From the NCBI GenBank assembly GCA_964601515.1, contig CAZRNU010000021.1:1-33455 (forward strand): a stretch of DNA of 33,455 nucleotides, in the 5' to 3' direction. Position numbers and translations under genes: made by a program. The notes below the pieces were generated by a model, which saw nothing but the letters and a program-made list of their open reading frames with translations, did not search any database and had not been told where the DNA came from. The first letter of the stretch is position 1. Each line of letters starts with the position of its first letter. The stretch is from PWND01 sp964601515. GTDB taxonomy: Bacteria > Bacteroidota > Bacteroidia > Bacteroidales > UBA7960. This document shows positions 33,402 through 33,455 of the stretch, one piece after another.

Positions 33402-33455
33402 ATGATCAACAAACTATTACAAAAATACCGCAAACTTAATCTTCAGCAAAGAGTA
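33402..33455 (+). CDS. Sensor 5 (partial): start of another family member, cut by the window edge
   Basis: The ATG at 33402 opens a frame that runs 18 codons to the window end and reads MINKLLQKYRKLNLQQRV. This matches the cytoplasmic lead-in before TM1 in the neighbouring sensors (LRLNIQQKI, LNIKQKI, LKLKMRV, LKLKQRF). The position, 31 bases after sensor 4, and the matching N-terminus make a fifth paralogue very likely. The rest of the gene is outside the window. Confidence 0.7.
   Translation, partial: MINKLLQKYRKLNLQQRV

Overview
The window looks like a chromosomal segment of a low-GC member of the Bacteroidota, probably class Bacteroidia. The signs are promoters of the TTG / TAnnTTTG type, near absence of Shine-Dalgarno sequences, a six-domain ribosomal protein S1 with long charged ends, and a glycogen cluster whose glycogen synthase (GT3) and alpha-glucan phosphorylase lie in one reading frame. 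The order or species cannot be named from sequence alone. No rRNA, tRNA, CRISPR array, transposase or phage gene was found, and no stretch above about 260 bases lacks a gene.

Layout. 1-1.8 kb (minus): a glycosyltransferase cut short by an in-frame stop, and dapD upstream of it. 1.9-6.9 kb: smpB, a rhomboid protease, an S41 carboxy-terminal protease, a HAD hydrolase, a second rhomboid and a class IV aminotransferase. 7.0-13.5 kb: two long tandem membrane sensors (dCache-HAMP-GAF-coiled coil-PAS), the second tightly coupled to a TPR/SPOR envelope protein. 13.6-22.6 kb: a glycogen cluster (debranching enzyme, GT4-type synthase, GH57 enzyme, GT3 synthase, phosphorylase). 22.7-28.6 kb: fabG, a membrane class III adenylate cyclase, the bifunctional NAD(P)HX repair enzyme and rpsA. 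28.8 kb to the end: two more paralogous sensors and the first 18 codons of a fifth.

How it fits together. The glycogen genes form a synthesis and breakdown set. Five related sensors flank the glycogen, cyclase and rpsA block. The four complete ones share a nearly invariant cytoplasmic module (HAMP, GAF and a coiled coil with the core EEEMRQNMEEL), but have different periplasmic inputs, and none has a recognisable kinase, cyclase, phosphatase or chemotaxis output domain. This output-less sensor family is the best candidate for a poorly described system here.

The most striking anomaly is at 20151-20159. The GT3 and phosphorylase frames are continuous (18312-22601, 1430 codons) except for TAG and TGA at two positions where the phosphorylase N-terminal domain normally has tryptophans (the NLWWxWN motif). 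A third unexpected in-frame stop (TAA at 30-32) truncates the glycosyltransferase at the left edge, where recognisable family sequence continues past it. All three can be explained by a single G-to-A change on the plus strand.
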